A DNA stretch of 39,406 nt from GCA-2717185 sp964474755 (GTDB lineage: Bacteria > Pseudomonadota > Alphaproteobacteria > UBA8366 > GCA-2717185): positions 1 through 39,406 of the forward strand of contig CAYYUG010000039.1 in assembly GCA_964474755.1 (NCBI GenBank), written 5' to 3'. Positions 15,856 to 24,548 of the stretch are shown here, one piece after another (position 1 is the first letter of the stretch; each line of letters opens with the position of its first letter). The translations under genes were made by a program, and so were the position numbers. The notes under the pieces were generated by a model, which searched no databases, was not told the origin of the DNA, and saw nothing but the letters and a program-made list of their open reading frames with translations.

Positions 15856-17169
15856 TTAATAAGCGCTAACGACTTTGCGAATGATTCCGATCATCCGCTC
15901 GATATCGTTCTCCTCCGAGACGAAGGGTGGTGCGATAAGGATCGAGTCACCCGTCACTTTTGTGAACACACCAGCCTTGTAAAGGTCCTTGACCGCACCG
16001 GCACCGCGCGCACCAGGCGTACCATCCAACGTCGCGAGATCGAGTGCTGCCAGCATGCCGATGCCGCGGATATCGGTCACCACTCCGATATCCTGCAAGG
16101 AAAAAACTTGATCGAGGAAGCAATTCTCCATCGACGCCGCCTTGTCGAATAAGTTCTCCCGCTCGTAGATACCAAGTGCCGCAATACCGGCCGCACAGGC
16201 CGCTGGGTGCGCCGAATAGGTGTAACCGTGATAGAACTCGATGCCTTTTTCCGATCCAGCCTCAGTGATGGTCTTGTAGATCTTGTCGCTGACCGCAACG
16301 CCGCCCATTGGAATTGCACCATTGGTCAGAGCTTTTGCCATAGTCATGATATCCGGCTCGACGCCAAAACGCTGACCAGCAAAGGCGGTGCCCATACGAC
16401 CGAAGCCAGTTATTACCTCGTCAAAAATCAGCAGAATACCATTCGCATCGCAAATTTCGCGCAGCCGTTCTAAATAACCTTTCGGTGGAACGTAGCAGCC
16501 AATCGAGCCGGCGACTGGCTCAACGATGCAGGCCGCGATCGTGTCGCCACCATGCAGATCACAAAAGCGCTGCAGATCCTCCGCCAGTTCAACACCATTT
16601 TCCGGCTCACCCTTGCTGAAACGGTTCTTTTCCAGCCATGTGTGCCGCAGATGCACGACACCAGGCACACCGAGCCCATACATTTCCCGGTTCCGTACCA
16701 TACCGCCAACGGAGAAACCGGCAAAATTCACGCCATGATACCCGCGCTCGCGCCCAACCAGTCTCATGCGCTGACCCTCGCCCGAGACACGATGGTATAG
16801 CAACGCAATTTTGAGCGCTGTTTCCACTGCCTCGGATCCAGAATTTGCGAAAAAGACGTAATCCAGATCGCCCGGGGTAATCCGGCTAATCTGCCTAGCC
16901 AGTTCAAATGCGGCAGGGTGGCCATGGTTAAAGGATGGGATATAGGCTAATTCCAGCATCTGCTCATGCACTGCTTCAGCGATCTCAGGACGGCTTTGGC
17001 CCGCCGGCGAACAAAAAAGCCCCGACACTGCATCGATGAGCTCATGACCTTCATGGCTAATGTAGTAAAGGCCCTTCCCTTCGACCACGAGTCGCGGGTC
17101 GCGCTTAAATTCCTTGTTCCCCGTAAACGGCAGCCAAAAATTTTCCAAATCGTTAGTTGGGTAACGCAT
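15856..17169 (-). CDS. Class III omega-amino acid:pyruvate aminotransferase (beta-alanine type)
   Basis: 437 aa PLP enzyme, fold type I, class III. K279 in 'MTMAKALTNGAIPMGG' forms the Schiff base and D250 in 'LLIFDEVITGFGRMG' holds the pyridine nitrogen. 'FANSGSEAVETALK' binds the phosphate and 'RERGYHGVNFAG' is the class III motif. The overall pattern, including 'FWLPFTGNKEFKRDPRLVV' and 'YHGYTYSAHPAACAAGIAAL', is closest to Pseudomonas beta-alanine:pyruvate aminotransferase as recalled. ATG 17169 is chosen because GGAGG lies about 6 bases upstream; a TTG one codon earlier is possible. It is followed by mmsA, which would oxidise the semialdehyde made here. Taurine or 3-aminoisobutyrate are alternative amino donors. 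Confidence 0.9.
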   Translation of the reverse strand: MRYPTNDLENFWLPFTGNKEFKRDPRLVVEGKGLYYISHEGHELIDAVSGLFCSPAGQSRPEIAEAVHEQMLELAYIPSFNHGHPAAFELARQISRITPGDLDYVFFANSGSEAVETALKIALLYHRVSGEGQRMRLVGRERGYHGVNFAGFSVGGMVRNREMYGLGVPGVVHLRHTWLEKNRFSKGEPENGVELAEDLQRFCDLHGGDTIAACIVEPVAGSIGCYVPPKGYLERLREICDANGILLIFDEVITGFGRMGTAFAGQRFGVEPDIMTMAKALTNGAIPMGGVAVSDKIYKTITEAGSEKGIEFYHGYTYSAHPAACAAGIAALGIYERENLFDKAASMENCFLDQVFSLQDIGVVTDIRGIGMLAALDLATLDGTPGARGAGAVKDLYKAGVFTKVTGDSILIAPPFVSEENDIERMIGIIRKVVSAY

Positions 17170-17267
17170 CAAATGCCTCCGTCATCGCTGAGCGGGCAAA
17201 AAGCCCCCCGAGCTTCTCCCAATTCCATAGCAGATATGGCAAGCAGGTCGCGACTCTTAAGAATGCA

Positions 17268-17603
17268 CTAGATTTCGTCGCCTTCGAACCAATTACGGCC
17301 CTTGCGGTCCTCAATTTCGACAACCCAGAGGTCCGGGTCGCGATCCACCTGACGCGCAATGTAAGCGTCAGCCTCTGCTTCTGGCACCAACTTCCCGTCT
17401 AGGGCAGCGAGCCAGCCCAATCGGCCAGCAAGATCACGCAGCTGTGTTAAGACCTTACAGCCCTCGCGCAACGTATTGATTTTCACCAGCACCATACCAC
17501 GCTCCCGATCGCCACGACGTACGACGAAGGCTGGAATGGTTGCGACGGCACAACGCCGAAGGTGGGCCTGTACCCAATATTCGGTTTTAATCCGCGCCAG
17601 CAT
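17268..17603 (-). CDS. DUF1491 family protein
   Basis: 111 aa, small alphaproteobacterial family of unknown function. Typical features are the opening 'TEYWVQAHLRRC', 'VVRRGDRERGMVLVKI', 'PEAEADAYIARQVDRDPDLWVVEIED' and the aromatic C-terminus 'GRNWFEG'. The frame runs upstream to 17738, but that part is only the shadow of xerC; ATG 17603 begins exactly where the family begins. It overlaps the xerC stop by 17 bases on the same strand, so it is probably translated from the same message. It has no membrane segment. The role is unknown; its conserved place next to xerC is the only functional hint. Confidence 0.8.
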   Translation of the reverse strand: MLARIKTEYWVQAHLRRCAVATIPAFVVRRGDRERGMVLVKINTLREGCKVLTQLRDLAGRLGWLAALDGKLVPEAEADAYIARQVDRDPDLWVVEIEDRKGRNWFEGDEI

Positions 17604-18564
17604 TGCGCTTACGAGCTCTTGGATGCGCTGCGCGGTATTCAGCCAGCAGATGTGAATCTTCGACTTCTGTGTAACGCTGTGTCGACGAGAGGGAAGCGTG
17701 TCCCAACAATTCCTGAATCGAGCGGAGGTCTCCGCCACCAGCTAACAGATGCGTAGCGAACGAATGTCGCAGCGCATGTGGCGTCGCACTGTCCGACAAC
17801 CCGAGCCAACCGCGGACGACTCGCATCTGCCGTTGCGCCACCGCAGGATTGAGCGGGCCGCCCCGAACACCGCGGAACAGGGGAGCTTCCGGACCGAACC
17901 TGAGGGGGCACGCTTCGATATAAGCATCGATGGCTTGGCGCACCGCCGGTAGGACTGGCACCATACGTTCCTTAGAACCCTTGCCCATAACGATGAGCAC
18001 ATCGCTTTCTGGCGTGTCAGCACGAGTTAGGCTGAGGGCCTCGGAGATGCGTAATCCGCAGCCATAGAGAAGCGTGAACAGCGCAACATCACGTAACCCA
18101 ACCCACGGCTCCTCCGATAATTCGCCGATTTGATCCACGACAGCAGCAGCGTCCAGAGCGGAAAGCGGTTTAGGCACCGAGTGCGGCACCTTAGGTGAGC
18201 GAACGGCGTGGATCGACTGATTGGTGATATGGCCGTTGCGCTCACACCACCGGAAAAACCCACGAATAACCGATAGGGCGCGCGCCGTCGAAGTTCTACT
18301 CAACCCGGCCTGTGCCCGGCTTGCAAGCCAGGACCGAAACACCACCGGTCGCAAAGCGGTAAGGATTTTTGCCGATGGCGCCTCGCCATGATGATCAGTT
18401 AAAAATCGAATAAACTGGTACAGGTCGGCTTCGTAGGCAGTAACGGTATGAGGCGATAGCCGGCGTTCGTCCGCAATCCAGGCTCGCCAGTCACCAATCA
18501 AAACGGCGAGATCTTTAGAGACGCTCGGTGCGTCCCCGTCGACTATTCCGGGAACGATAGCCAT
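17587..18564 (-). CDS. xerC: Tyrosine recombinase XerC
   Basis: 325 aa site-specific recombinase that, with XerD, resolves chromosome dimers at dif. The N-terminal SAM-like domain (about 18-110) is followed by the catalytic domain. It has the full active site: R172 in 'CGLRISEAL', K195 in 'VMGKGSKER', H263 and R266 in 'TPHALRHSFATHLL', H289 in 'LLGHASLSSTQ' and the nucleophile Y298 in 'QRYTEV'. Its length, the lack of a phage context and the adjacent DUF484 gene mark it as the housekeeping XerC, not an integrase. It overlaps DUF484 upstream by 22 bases and DUF1491 downstream by 17, so all three form one minus-strand unit. Confidence 0.92.
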   Translation of the reverse strand: MAIVPGIVDGDAPSVSKDLAVLIGDWRAWIADERRLSPHTVTAYEADLYQFIRFLTDHHGEAPSAKILTALRPVVFRSWLASRAQAGLSRTSTARALSVIRGFFRWCERNGHITNQSIHAVRSPKVPHSVPKPLSALDAAAVVDQIGELSEEPWVGLRDVALFTLLYGCGLRISEALSLTRADTPESDVLIVMGKGSKERMVPVLPAVRQAIDAYIEACPLRFGPEAPLFRGVRGGPLNPAVAQRQMRVVRGWLGLSDSATPHALRHSFATHLLAGGGDLRSIQELLGHASLSSTQRYTEVEDSHLLAEYRAAHPRARKRNAGAD

Positions 18565-19253
18565 AGTCGAATATTTTGCTCGACTACCCGCCCCAGAAAG
18601 TTCAGGAGTTCGGTTCCCTGGCCAGTGTGAAACTTACCAGGACGCCGAGCCCCGAGGGCAATCAATGCCGGAGGCGTATAGTCGGAAATGTCGAGTCGGA
18701 TGAACGCCGCCGACCGCACCAAGGGCGCGCCGCCACCGAATATTTCTGTATCGGCCGGTATGTCGCTGTGAAGCCGAACCCGCTTATTCTCGCTCATCGT
18801 GGCCGCAACGCCGCCGGCCGCAAGCATGCGTAGCCCCGACGTTCGCAGCGGAGATGGCGAACTCTCATCCGCTTCAACGCAAAGTGTTACGATATCTAAA
18901 TCCAGCATGACGGCAAAATCTGTTGTAACGATTTGCATAGCATGCACGAAGGATTTTGCCGCCAGTAAGGCGATAACACATTCATGGACCCGCCCCTGCG
19001 TGCGGAGGTTGGCGCGGCTGGTAAGAATAATCTCTTCTTGTCCTGCATGCAGCCGAGCGATCTCGGACCGAAGCTGGCCGATCATCGCTGTTTGAATGTC
19101 ACTGACTCCATCGCCGAAATGGCGGTCCGGCGGCACCATCTTGTGCAGCAGGTCAGGGTTACGCGGCAGGAAATCGGGGTTATCCCGGAGAAAGTGCGCC
19201 ACGCGCTCGCGCATCAGATTGTCGTCCTTGGGATCGCCTGATTCCTGCGTCAT
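18543..19253 (-). CDS. DUF484 family protein
   Basis: 236 aa. The N-terminal 'VAHFLRDNPDFLPRNPDLL' (about residues 18-36) is the hallmark of DUF484, a family found beside xerC in many proteobacteria. It is followed by a helical linker and a GAF-like domain (about 95-215) ending 'TELLNFLGRVVEQNIRLWL'. Proteins of this type have no proven function; a ligand-sensing role is suggested by the GAF-like part. The start at 19253 has GGAAG four bases upstream, and the stop lies inside xerC. It probably leads the DUF484-xerC-DUF1491 transcript. Confidence 0.88.
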   Translation of the reverse strand: MTQESGDPKDDNLMRERVAHFLRDNPDFLPRNPDLLHKMVPPDRHFGDGVSDIQTAMIGQLRSEIARLHAGQEEIILTSRANLRTQGRVHECVIALLAAKSFVHAMQIVTTDFAVMLDLDIVTLCVEADESSPSPLRTSGLRMLAAGGVAATMSENKRVRLHSDIPADTEIFGGGAPLVRSAAFIRLDISDYTPPALIALGARRPGKFHTGQGTELLNFLGRVVEQNIRLWLSFPE

Positions 19254-19271
19254 GCTACTTCCATCGGTCCT

Positions 19272-19928
19272 TTACAATATCGACTGCCCGGTCTTCTTCC
19301 AGTCAGTCAGGAACGCATCAAGCCCCTTATCGGTTAAAGGATGGTTAAAGAGTGACCATAAGACGGCTGCTGGCACCGTTGCCACGTCAGCACCCATCTT
19401 CGCTGATTCCGCGATATGCATCGGTGAGCGCACCGATGCAACAAGAATTTCTGTCGTGAAATCTGGGTAGTTTGCATAAATTTCACTGATTTCAGCAATC
19501 AAATTCATGCCATCTGCCGCGATATCATCAAGCCGCCCGACAAAGGGCGAGACGAAACTAGCCCCCACCTTGGCAGCAAGAATTGCTTGGTTAGCAGAAA
19601 AACACAGCGTCACATTGACCATTATGCCGTCCTGCGACAACATCCGGCAGGTTTTCAATCCAGCAGGCGTCAAGGGCACCTTTACCGCTATGTTTTCCGC
19701 CAGCCCGGCCAGTTTACGACCCTCTGCCAACATGGTGTCGTAATCGGTTGCCGCGACCTCGGCGCTGACCGGCCCCTCAACGACGTCGCAAATTTCCGAA
19801 ACCACCTCAAAAAAATCACGGCCGGACTTGGCGATTAACGAAGGGTTCGTGGTCACGCCATCGAGCAAGCCAGTATCTGCGAGCTCGCGAATTTCTCCAA
19901 TATCGGCCGTATCAACAAAAAACTTCAT
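19272..19928 (-). CDS. tal: Small (subtype 3B-like) transaldolase / fructose-6-phosphate aldolase family
   Basis: 218 aa class I aldolase barrel of the pentose phosphate pathway that transfers dihydroxyacetone from fructose-6-P to erythrose-4-P. 'MKFFVDTADIGEIRELADTG', 'GVTTNPSLIAKSG' and K83 in 'IAVKVPLTPAG' (Schiff base) are typical. 'SFVSPFVGRLDD' has phenylalanine where true fructose-6-phosphate aldolase (FSA) has its key tyrosine, which favours transaldolase over FSA activity. 'TEILVASVRSPMHI' completes the family pattern. A good ribosome binding site (GGAGAC) precedes the ATG. It lies 18 bases upstream of DUF484 on the same strand and divergent from priA. Confidence 0.9.
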   Translation of the reverse strand: MKFFVDTADIGEIRELADTGLLDGVTTNPSLIAKSGRDFFEVVSEICDVVEGPVSAEVAATDYDTMLAEGRKLAGLAENIAVKVPLTPAGLKTCRMLSQDGIMVNVTLCFSANQAILAAKVGASFVSPFVGRLDDIAADGMNLIAEISEIYANYPDFTTEILVASVRSPMHIAESAKMGADVATVPAAVLWSLFNHPLTDKGLDAFLTDWKKTGQSIL

Positions 19929-20002
19929 AATTTGTCTCCGATTCCCGCGTAGTATCGCTTCGGTGTAGCGCCTGTGCCGCGACTCTCATAGACTTCACAC
20001 TA

Positions 20003-22216
20003 ATGACCCGCAACCGACCTACCTTCTCCGAGATATCATCTCCGTCAAAACCACGGGTCAAGGTACTTTTACCACTGCCGCTGAGAGGCACTTACGACTA
20101 CGCCGTGCCGGAAGACCTGCCGCTGACACCGGGCGACTTCGTTAAGGTCCCGCTTGGGCCTCGGCAGATGATTGGCGTAGTATGGGATAAGCCCTTGCAG
20201 CAAACGGAAAGCGACGTCTCCGACGAACGCTTGAAAGCTGTCACGGTACATCTGCCAACTCCGCCGATGACGTTGGAAAACCGCCGACTGGTCGAGTGGG
20301 TTTCCAGCTATACGCTCGCGCGACCAGGTGCCGTCTTGCGAATGACGATGAGCGTGCCAAAAGCACTGGAGCCTGAAAAGACGCGAATCGCCTATGCGCT
20401 ATCCGAGACGATTGCCGAGATTCGAATAACATCGGCGAGGCAACGAGTGATAAACCTCTTGCGCGAAGTCCCATCGCTAACGGCTGCGGATATCGTCCGC
20501 GAGGCCGGGGTCAGCGCCGGCGTCGTGAAGGGCCTAGTTCAGGCCGGCAAGCTGTACACAGTGATCCTGCCACCACGCGACCGTTTCCCCGCTCCTGATC
20601 CCGAATGTCCCGGACCGGCCCTGTCCGACGCACAAGAAGAGGCGGTCGCCGCCTTGCGGAATGCGGGAGATAAATTCCGGGTCACCCTTCTTGACGGTGT
20701 CACTGGAGCCGGGAAAACCGAGGTCTATTTTGAAGCCATCGCGGATGCTCTGCGCCGAGGCAAGCAGTCGTTGATCCTGCTGCCGGAAATTGCACTAAGC
20801 GTGCAATGGCTCGACCGCTTTGAAGCGCGCTTCGGTGCTCGACCGGCTGAGTGGCATTCCGATCTATCGCAGCGACAGCGCCGCACAACCTGGCGGTCGA
20901 TAGCGGAAGGAGAGGCTCGAGTCGTGGTTGGCGCCCGCTCCGCGCTGTTTCTGCCCTATCCGGAATTGGGTCTGATCGTCGTTGACGAAGAACATGAGAA
21001 CTCCTTCAAACAGGAAGACGGTGTCGCATATCACGCCCGCGACATGGCCATTGTCCGTGCGCAAATTGGGGACTTCCCTATTTTACTGGCCTCCGCAACC
21101 CCTTCACTTGAGACAGTTATCAATGCGGAGTCAGGCCGCTACGCCCGGCTAAATTTACCAACGCGGCACGGAACTGCCTGCCTGCCGGACATCCAACTGA
21201 TCAATTTGCGGCAGCACCCGCCGAAGCGGCGATGCTGGATCTCGCCAATCCTGCGGCAGGCATTGGCGGAAACTCTGGCCACTGGTTCGCAGTCACTTTT
21301 GTTCTTAAACCGTCGTGGTTACGCCCCGCTAACCCTGTGCAGCGCCTGCGGCCATCGGCTAGAATGCCCGAACTGCACCGCCTGGCTGGTCGAACACCGA
21401 TATTCAGCCCGGTTGCAATGCCACCATTGTGGATATACCGGCCAGACACCAGACGCCTGTAGCATATGCGAAGCAAAGGACAGTTTTGTCGCCTGCGGCC
21501 CAGGAGTAGAGCGCCTTGCGGAGGAAGTCATGAATTTTCTGCCAAACGCACGGCTCTGTATTGCCACCAGTGATTCCATACATAGGCCCTCGGAAGCCGC
21601 CGCCTTCGTTGCCCAGGTGCTTGAACGCGAGGTCGATATCGTGATCGGCACGCAGATCGTCGCGAAAGGACACCATTTCCCCGATCTAACGCTGGTCGGT
21701 GTAGTCGATGCGGATCTAGGCCTCTCCGGCGGAGATTTACGCGCTGCAGAGCGGACATATCAGCTGCTACACCAGGTTGCCGGCCGTGCAGGCCGCGACG
21801 AAAAGCCTGGGCGCGTTCTGCTGCAAACATATCACCAGGACCATCCGGTAATGATCGCGCTGGCCAACGGCGGTCGCGACGAGTTTCTCGCAGCCGAAGC
21901 AATCGCACGCCAGGCCGGCGGTTGGCCGCCGTTCGGAAAGCTCGCGGCTCTTATCGTGTCAGGCAATGACGGTGATGCTGTAGCCCAGACAGCCCGCGAC
22001 CTCGCGCAGGTTGCGCCAACGAGCAAGCGGGTTCGCGTTTTAGGTCCCGCGCCGGCGCCACTAGCACTATTGCGTGGACGGCACCGTTGGCGCCTGTTAC
22101 TCAAAGTCGATCGCGGCATTTCGGTCCAGGAAATATTACACGCATGGCTGCCACGAATTCTGGTTCCCAACCCGGTCCGCGTGCATGTCGATATTGATCC
22201 GCGCAGCTTCATGTAA
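20003..22216 (+). CDS. priA: Primosomal replication-restart helicase PriA
   Basis: 737 aa 3'-to-5' helicase that reloads the replisome at stalled forks. The N-terminal DNA-binding domain (about 1-115, 'VLLPLPLRGTYDYAVPEDLP') is followed by the Walker A 'LLDGVTGAGKTEVYFEAI', the DEAH-type box 'LIVVDEEHENSFKQ' and 'LLASATPSLET'. Eight cysteines of the two zinc sites follow ('CSACGHRLECPNCTAW', 'CHHCGYTGQTPDACSICEA'), then motifs V and VI ('GTQIVAKGHHFPDLTLVGVV', 'QVAGRAGRDEKPGRVLLQT'). All regions are intact. No strong ribosome binding site is visible before ATG 20003. It precedes the ATP synthase operon, a common alphaproteobacterial arrangement. Confidence 0.95.
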   Translation: MTRNRPTFSEISSPSKPRVKVLLPLPLRGTYDYAVPEDLPLTPGDFVKVPLGPRQMIGVVWDKPLQQTESDVSDERLKAVTVHLPTPPMTLENRRLVEWVSSYTLARPGAVLRMTMSVPKALEPEKTRIAYALSETIAEIRITSARQRVINLLREVPSLTAADIVREAGVSAGVVKGLVQAGKLYTVILPPRDRFPAPDPECPGPALSDAQEEAVAALRNAGDKFRVTLLDGVTGAGKTEVYFEAIADALRRGKQSLILLPEIALSVQWLDRFEARFGARPAEWHSDLSQRQRRTTWRSIAEGEARVVVGARSALFLPYPELGLIVVDEEHENSFKQEDGVAYHARDMAIVRAQIGDFPILLASATPSLETVINAESGRYARLNLPTRHGTACLPDIQLINLRQHPPKRRCWISPILRQALAETLATGSQSLLFLNRRGYAPLTLCSACGHRLECPNCTAWLVEHRYSARLQCHHCGYTGQTPDACSICEAKDSFVACGPGVERLAEEVMNFLPNARLCIATSDSIHRPSEAAAFVAQVLEREVDIVIGTQIVAKGHHFPDLTLVGVVDADLGLSGGDLRAAERTYQLLHQVAGRAGRDEKPGRVLLQTYHQDHPVMIALANGGRDEFLAAEAIARQAGGWPPFGKLAALIVSGNDGDAVAQTARDLAQVAPTSKRVRVLGPAPAPLALLRGRHRWRLLLKVDRGISVQEILHAWLPRILVPNPVRVHVDIDPRSFM

Positions 22217-22268
22217 GTCCGAGAGATAGCTTAAAGCCAAGCGCGACAAGATCACGCCATTGGCCGGG

Positions 22269-22297
22269 TTGAAAGGGCCTGGGGCGTGTGTTAAACA
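22269..22297 (+). promoter_or_regulatory. Candidate sigma-70 promoter for the atp operon
   Basis: TTGAAA (22269-22274), a 17-base spacer and TAAACA (22292-22297) lie about 110 bases before the atpH start in the priA-atpH gap. The -35 element matches five of six bases of the consensus, but the -10 element is poor. Offered as a candidate only. Confidence 0.3.
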
Positions 22298-22303
22298 CCG
22301 AGC

Positions 22304-22334
22304 GCTTCCGCGCTGGAGCTAGCCGCACGGAAGC
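22304..22334 (+). other. Hairpin upstream of atpH
   Basis: GCTTCCG (22304-22310) pairs with CGGAAGC (22328-22334) around a 17-base loop. There is no T-run after it, so it is not an intrinsic terminator for priA. If the candidate promoter upstream is real, this is a leader hairpin of the atp message. Confidence 0.4.
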
Positions 22335-22409
22335 AAATATTGGGTGGCGCTAGACTTGCTCTTGCGGCAATTTCCGACTGAAGTTTTGGTTTCTCCGGGG
22401 GTTCCCCAG

Positions 22410-22967
22410 TTGGCTACAAATACAGCCGTATCCATAATCGCCAATCGCTATGCGACTGCGTTATTTGAATTGGCGGATGATCAAAGCCGGCTTGATGAAG
22501 TTGCAGCTGATCTGACGCGTCTGGTTTCATCGATCGATGAAAGTCAGGATTTACAACGGCTTGTCCGCAGTCCGATCCTTAACCGGAAAGATCAGGGCAA
22601 AGCCATGACGTCGGTATTGGAAGCGATGGAAGTTGGCGAATTGACTAAGAATTTCGTTGGACTAATTGCGCAGAACCGTCGTTTGTTCGCGCTTACCGAC
22701 ATGGTTAAAGGGTTTTTGGACGAATTGGCACGGCGCCGAGGCGAGGTCACGGCGGAGGTTACCGCCGCCCGTTCGCTGAGCGAAAGCCAAGTTGCGGCCC
22801 TGCAGGAATCGCTGCAGCGGTCGCTTGGAGGAAAGGTCTCGATCTCCCACGAGGTCGATCCGACGCTTATCGGTGGCATGGTCGTCAAGGTTGGCAGCCG
22901 AATGGTTGACACGTCGCTGCGCACGCAGCTGAACAAAATTCAAATTGCTATGAAGGGGGTGAGCTGA
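22410..22967 (+). CDS. atpH: ATP synthase F1 subunit delta
   Basis: 185 aa, the stalk subunit that joins the F1 head to the b subunits. 'IANRYATALFELADDQSRLD' opens the helical domain, and 'VTAEVTAARSLSESQVAALQ' and 'DPTLIGGMVVKVGSRMVDTS' are the family's C-terminal signatures. The start is taken as TTG 22410 ('ATNTAVSIIANRY') because it gives the usual family length; a GTG at 22344 would add 22 unconserved residues. The stop overlaps the atpA start by one base (TGATG). First gene of atpHAGDC. Confidence 0.92.
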   Translation: MATNTAVSIIANRYATALFELADDQSRLDEVAADLTRLVSSIDESQDLQRLVRSPILNRKDQGKAMTSVLEAMEVGELTKNFVGLIAQNRRLFALTDMVKGFLDELARRRGEVTAEVTAARSLSESQVAALQESLQRSLGGKVSISHEVDPTLIGGMVVKVGSRMVDTSLRTQLNKIQIAMKGVS

Positions 22968-24496
22968 TGGATATCCGCGCAGCCGAGATATCTTCAATCA
23001 TCAAGGAACAAATTGCCGGGTTCGGCACAGAGGCGGATGTCGCCGAAGTCGGACAAGTCATCTCCGTCGGTGACGGCGTGGCCCGCATTTACGGCCTCGA
23101 CAATGTGCAGGCAGGCGAACTGGTCGAATTTCCGGGTGGAATCAGCGGCATGGCCTTGAACCTGGAAACCGATAATGTCGGTGCTGTGATTTTCGGTAGC
23201 GACCGCGACATTAAGGAAGGCGACACGGTCAAGCGGACTGGCGCCATCGTCGACGTTCCGGTAGGCAAGGGCCTGTTGGGTCGCGTTGTCGATGGGCTGG
23301 GTAACCCGATCGACGGCAAAGGCCCTATCCAGTCGGACGAACGCCAACGAGTTGAAGTCAAAGCGCCAGGTATCATCCCGCGTAAATCCGTGCACGAGCC
23401 GGTGCAAACTGGCCTAAAGGCGCTTGATGCGCTGGTGCCAGTCGGTCGTGGCCAACGCGAGCTAATCATCGGTGACCGCCAGACCGGCAAGACGGCGGTC
23501 GCAATCGACACCATTATCAATCAAAAATCAGTTAATGCTGGCGACGACGAAACGAAGAAGCTTTACTGCGTCTACGTCGCGGTCGGCCAGAAACGCTCGA
23601 CTGTCGCTCAGGTAGTCAAGACGCTAGAAGAACAAGGCGCACTGGAATACTCCATTGTTGTCTCGGCAACGGCTTCCGACCCGGCGCCACTGCAGTTCCT
23701 GGCGCCCTACACCGGCTGCACCATGGGCGAGTATTTCCGCGACAATGGCATGCACGCCGTCATCATCTACGACGATCTATCGAAGCAGGCGACTGCCTAT
23801 CGCCAGATGTCACTATTGCTGCGGCGTCCGCCGGGCCGCGAAGCATACCCGGGCGATGTATTCTATCTGCATTCCCGTCTACTAGAGCGAGCCGCAAAGA
23901 TGGGCGACGATCACGGGGCTGGTTCACTGACGGCCCTGCCAGTCATCGAAACCCAGGCTAGCGATGTGTCTGCCTACATTCCGACCAACGTCATTTCAAT
24001 TACCGATGGTCAGATCTTCCTGGAAACTGAACTGTTCTACAAAGGCGTTCGTCCGGCAATTAACGTCGGTCTTTCGGTCTCGCGTGTGGGCTCGGCCGCG
24101 CAAATAAAGGCAATGAAGCAGGTCGCTGGGTCGATTAAACTGGAACTGGCGCAATATCGGGAAATGGAAGCCTTTTCGCAGTTCGCATCCGATCTGGATC
24201 CGGTGACTCAGCGTCTGCTGGCTCGTGGCGCCCGGCTAACCGAGCTGTTGAAGCAAGACCAATTCGCACCACTCGCGGTCGAAGAACAAGTTGTGTCAAT
24301 CTTCAGCGGTGTCAACGGTTATCTCGATGGCCTCGATGTAGATGCGGTCAACCGCTACGAGACAGCATTGTTGGAGAATTTTCGAGCTAATCAGGGTGAA
24401 TTACTGAACACAATCCGTGAGGATGGCGAAATTTCTAACGACAACGAGCAGAAGCTGAAAGACGCAATCGAAGCGTTCACCAGCAGCTTCGTCTAA
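22967..24496 (+). CDS. atpA: ATP synthase F1 subunit alpha
   Basis: 509 aa, non-catalytic nucleotide-binding subunit of F1. The P-loop 'IIGDRQTGKTAVAIDTI' lies near residues 168-184. 'GRGQRELIIGDR', 'YDDLSKQATAYRQMSLLLRR', 'PPGREAYPGDVFYLHSRLLE' and the alpha signature 'PAINVGLSVSRVGSAAQ' are present. The N-terminal 'AAEISSIIKEQI' is the peripheral-stalk contact. The length is normal and there are no lesions. It starts one base before the atpH stop ends, so it is translationally coupled. Confidence 0.97.
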   Translation: MDIRAAEISSIIKEQIAGFGTEADVAEVGQVISVGDGVARIYGLDNVQAGELVEFPGGISGMALNLETDNVGAVIFGSDRDIKEGDTVKRTGAIVDVPVGKGLLGRVVDGLGNPIDGKGPIQSDERQRVEVKAPGIIPRKSVHEPVQTGLKALDALVPVGRGQRELIIGDRQTGKTAVAIDTIINQKSVNAGDDETKKLYCVYVAVGQKRSTVAQVVKTLEEQGALEYSIVVSATASDPAPLQFLAPYTGCTMGEYFRDNGMHAVIIYDDLSKQATAYRQMSLLLRRPPGREAYPGDVFYLHSRLLERAAKMGDDHGAGSLTALPVIETQASDVSAYIPTNVISITDGQIFLETELFYKGVRPAINVGLSVSRVGSAAQIKAMKQVAGSIKLELAQYREMEAFSQFASDLDPVTQRLLARGARLTELLKQDQFAPLAVEEQVVSIFSGVNGYLDGLDVDAVNRYETALLENFRANQGELLNTIREDGEISNDNEQKLKDAIEAFTSSFV

Positions 24497-24548
24497 AGGC
24501 GACTTTGATAAGCTAACGGCGACGCCGTAGGGGAGACGGGCTGCAACA

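Noticed and set aside
17587..18564. Phage or integron integrase
   Set aside because: Length, motif pattern and DUF484/DUF1491 neighbours identify it as the chromosomal XerC. No att-like repeats or phage genes are nearby.
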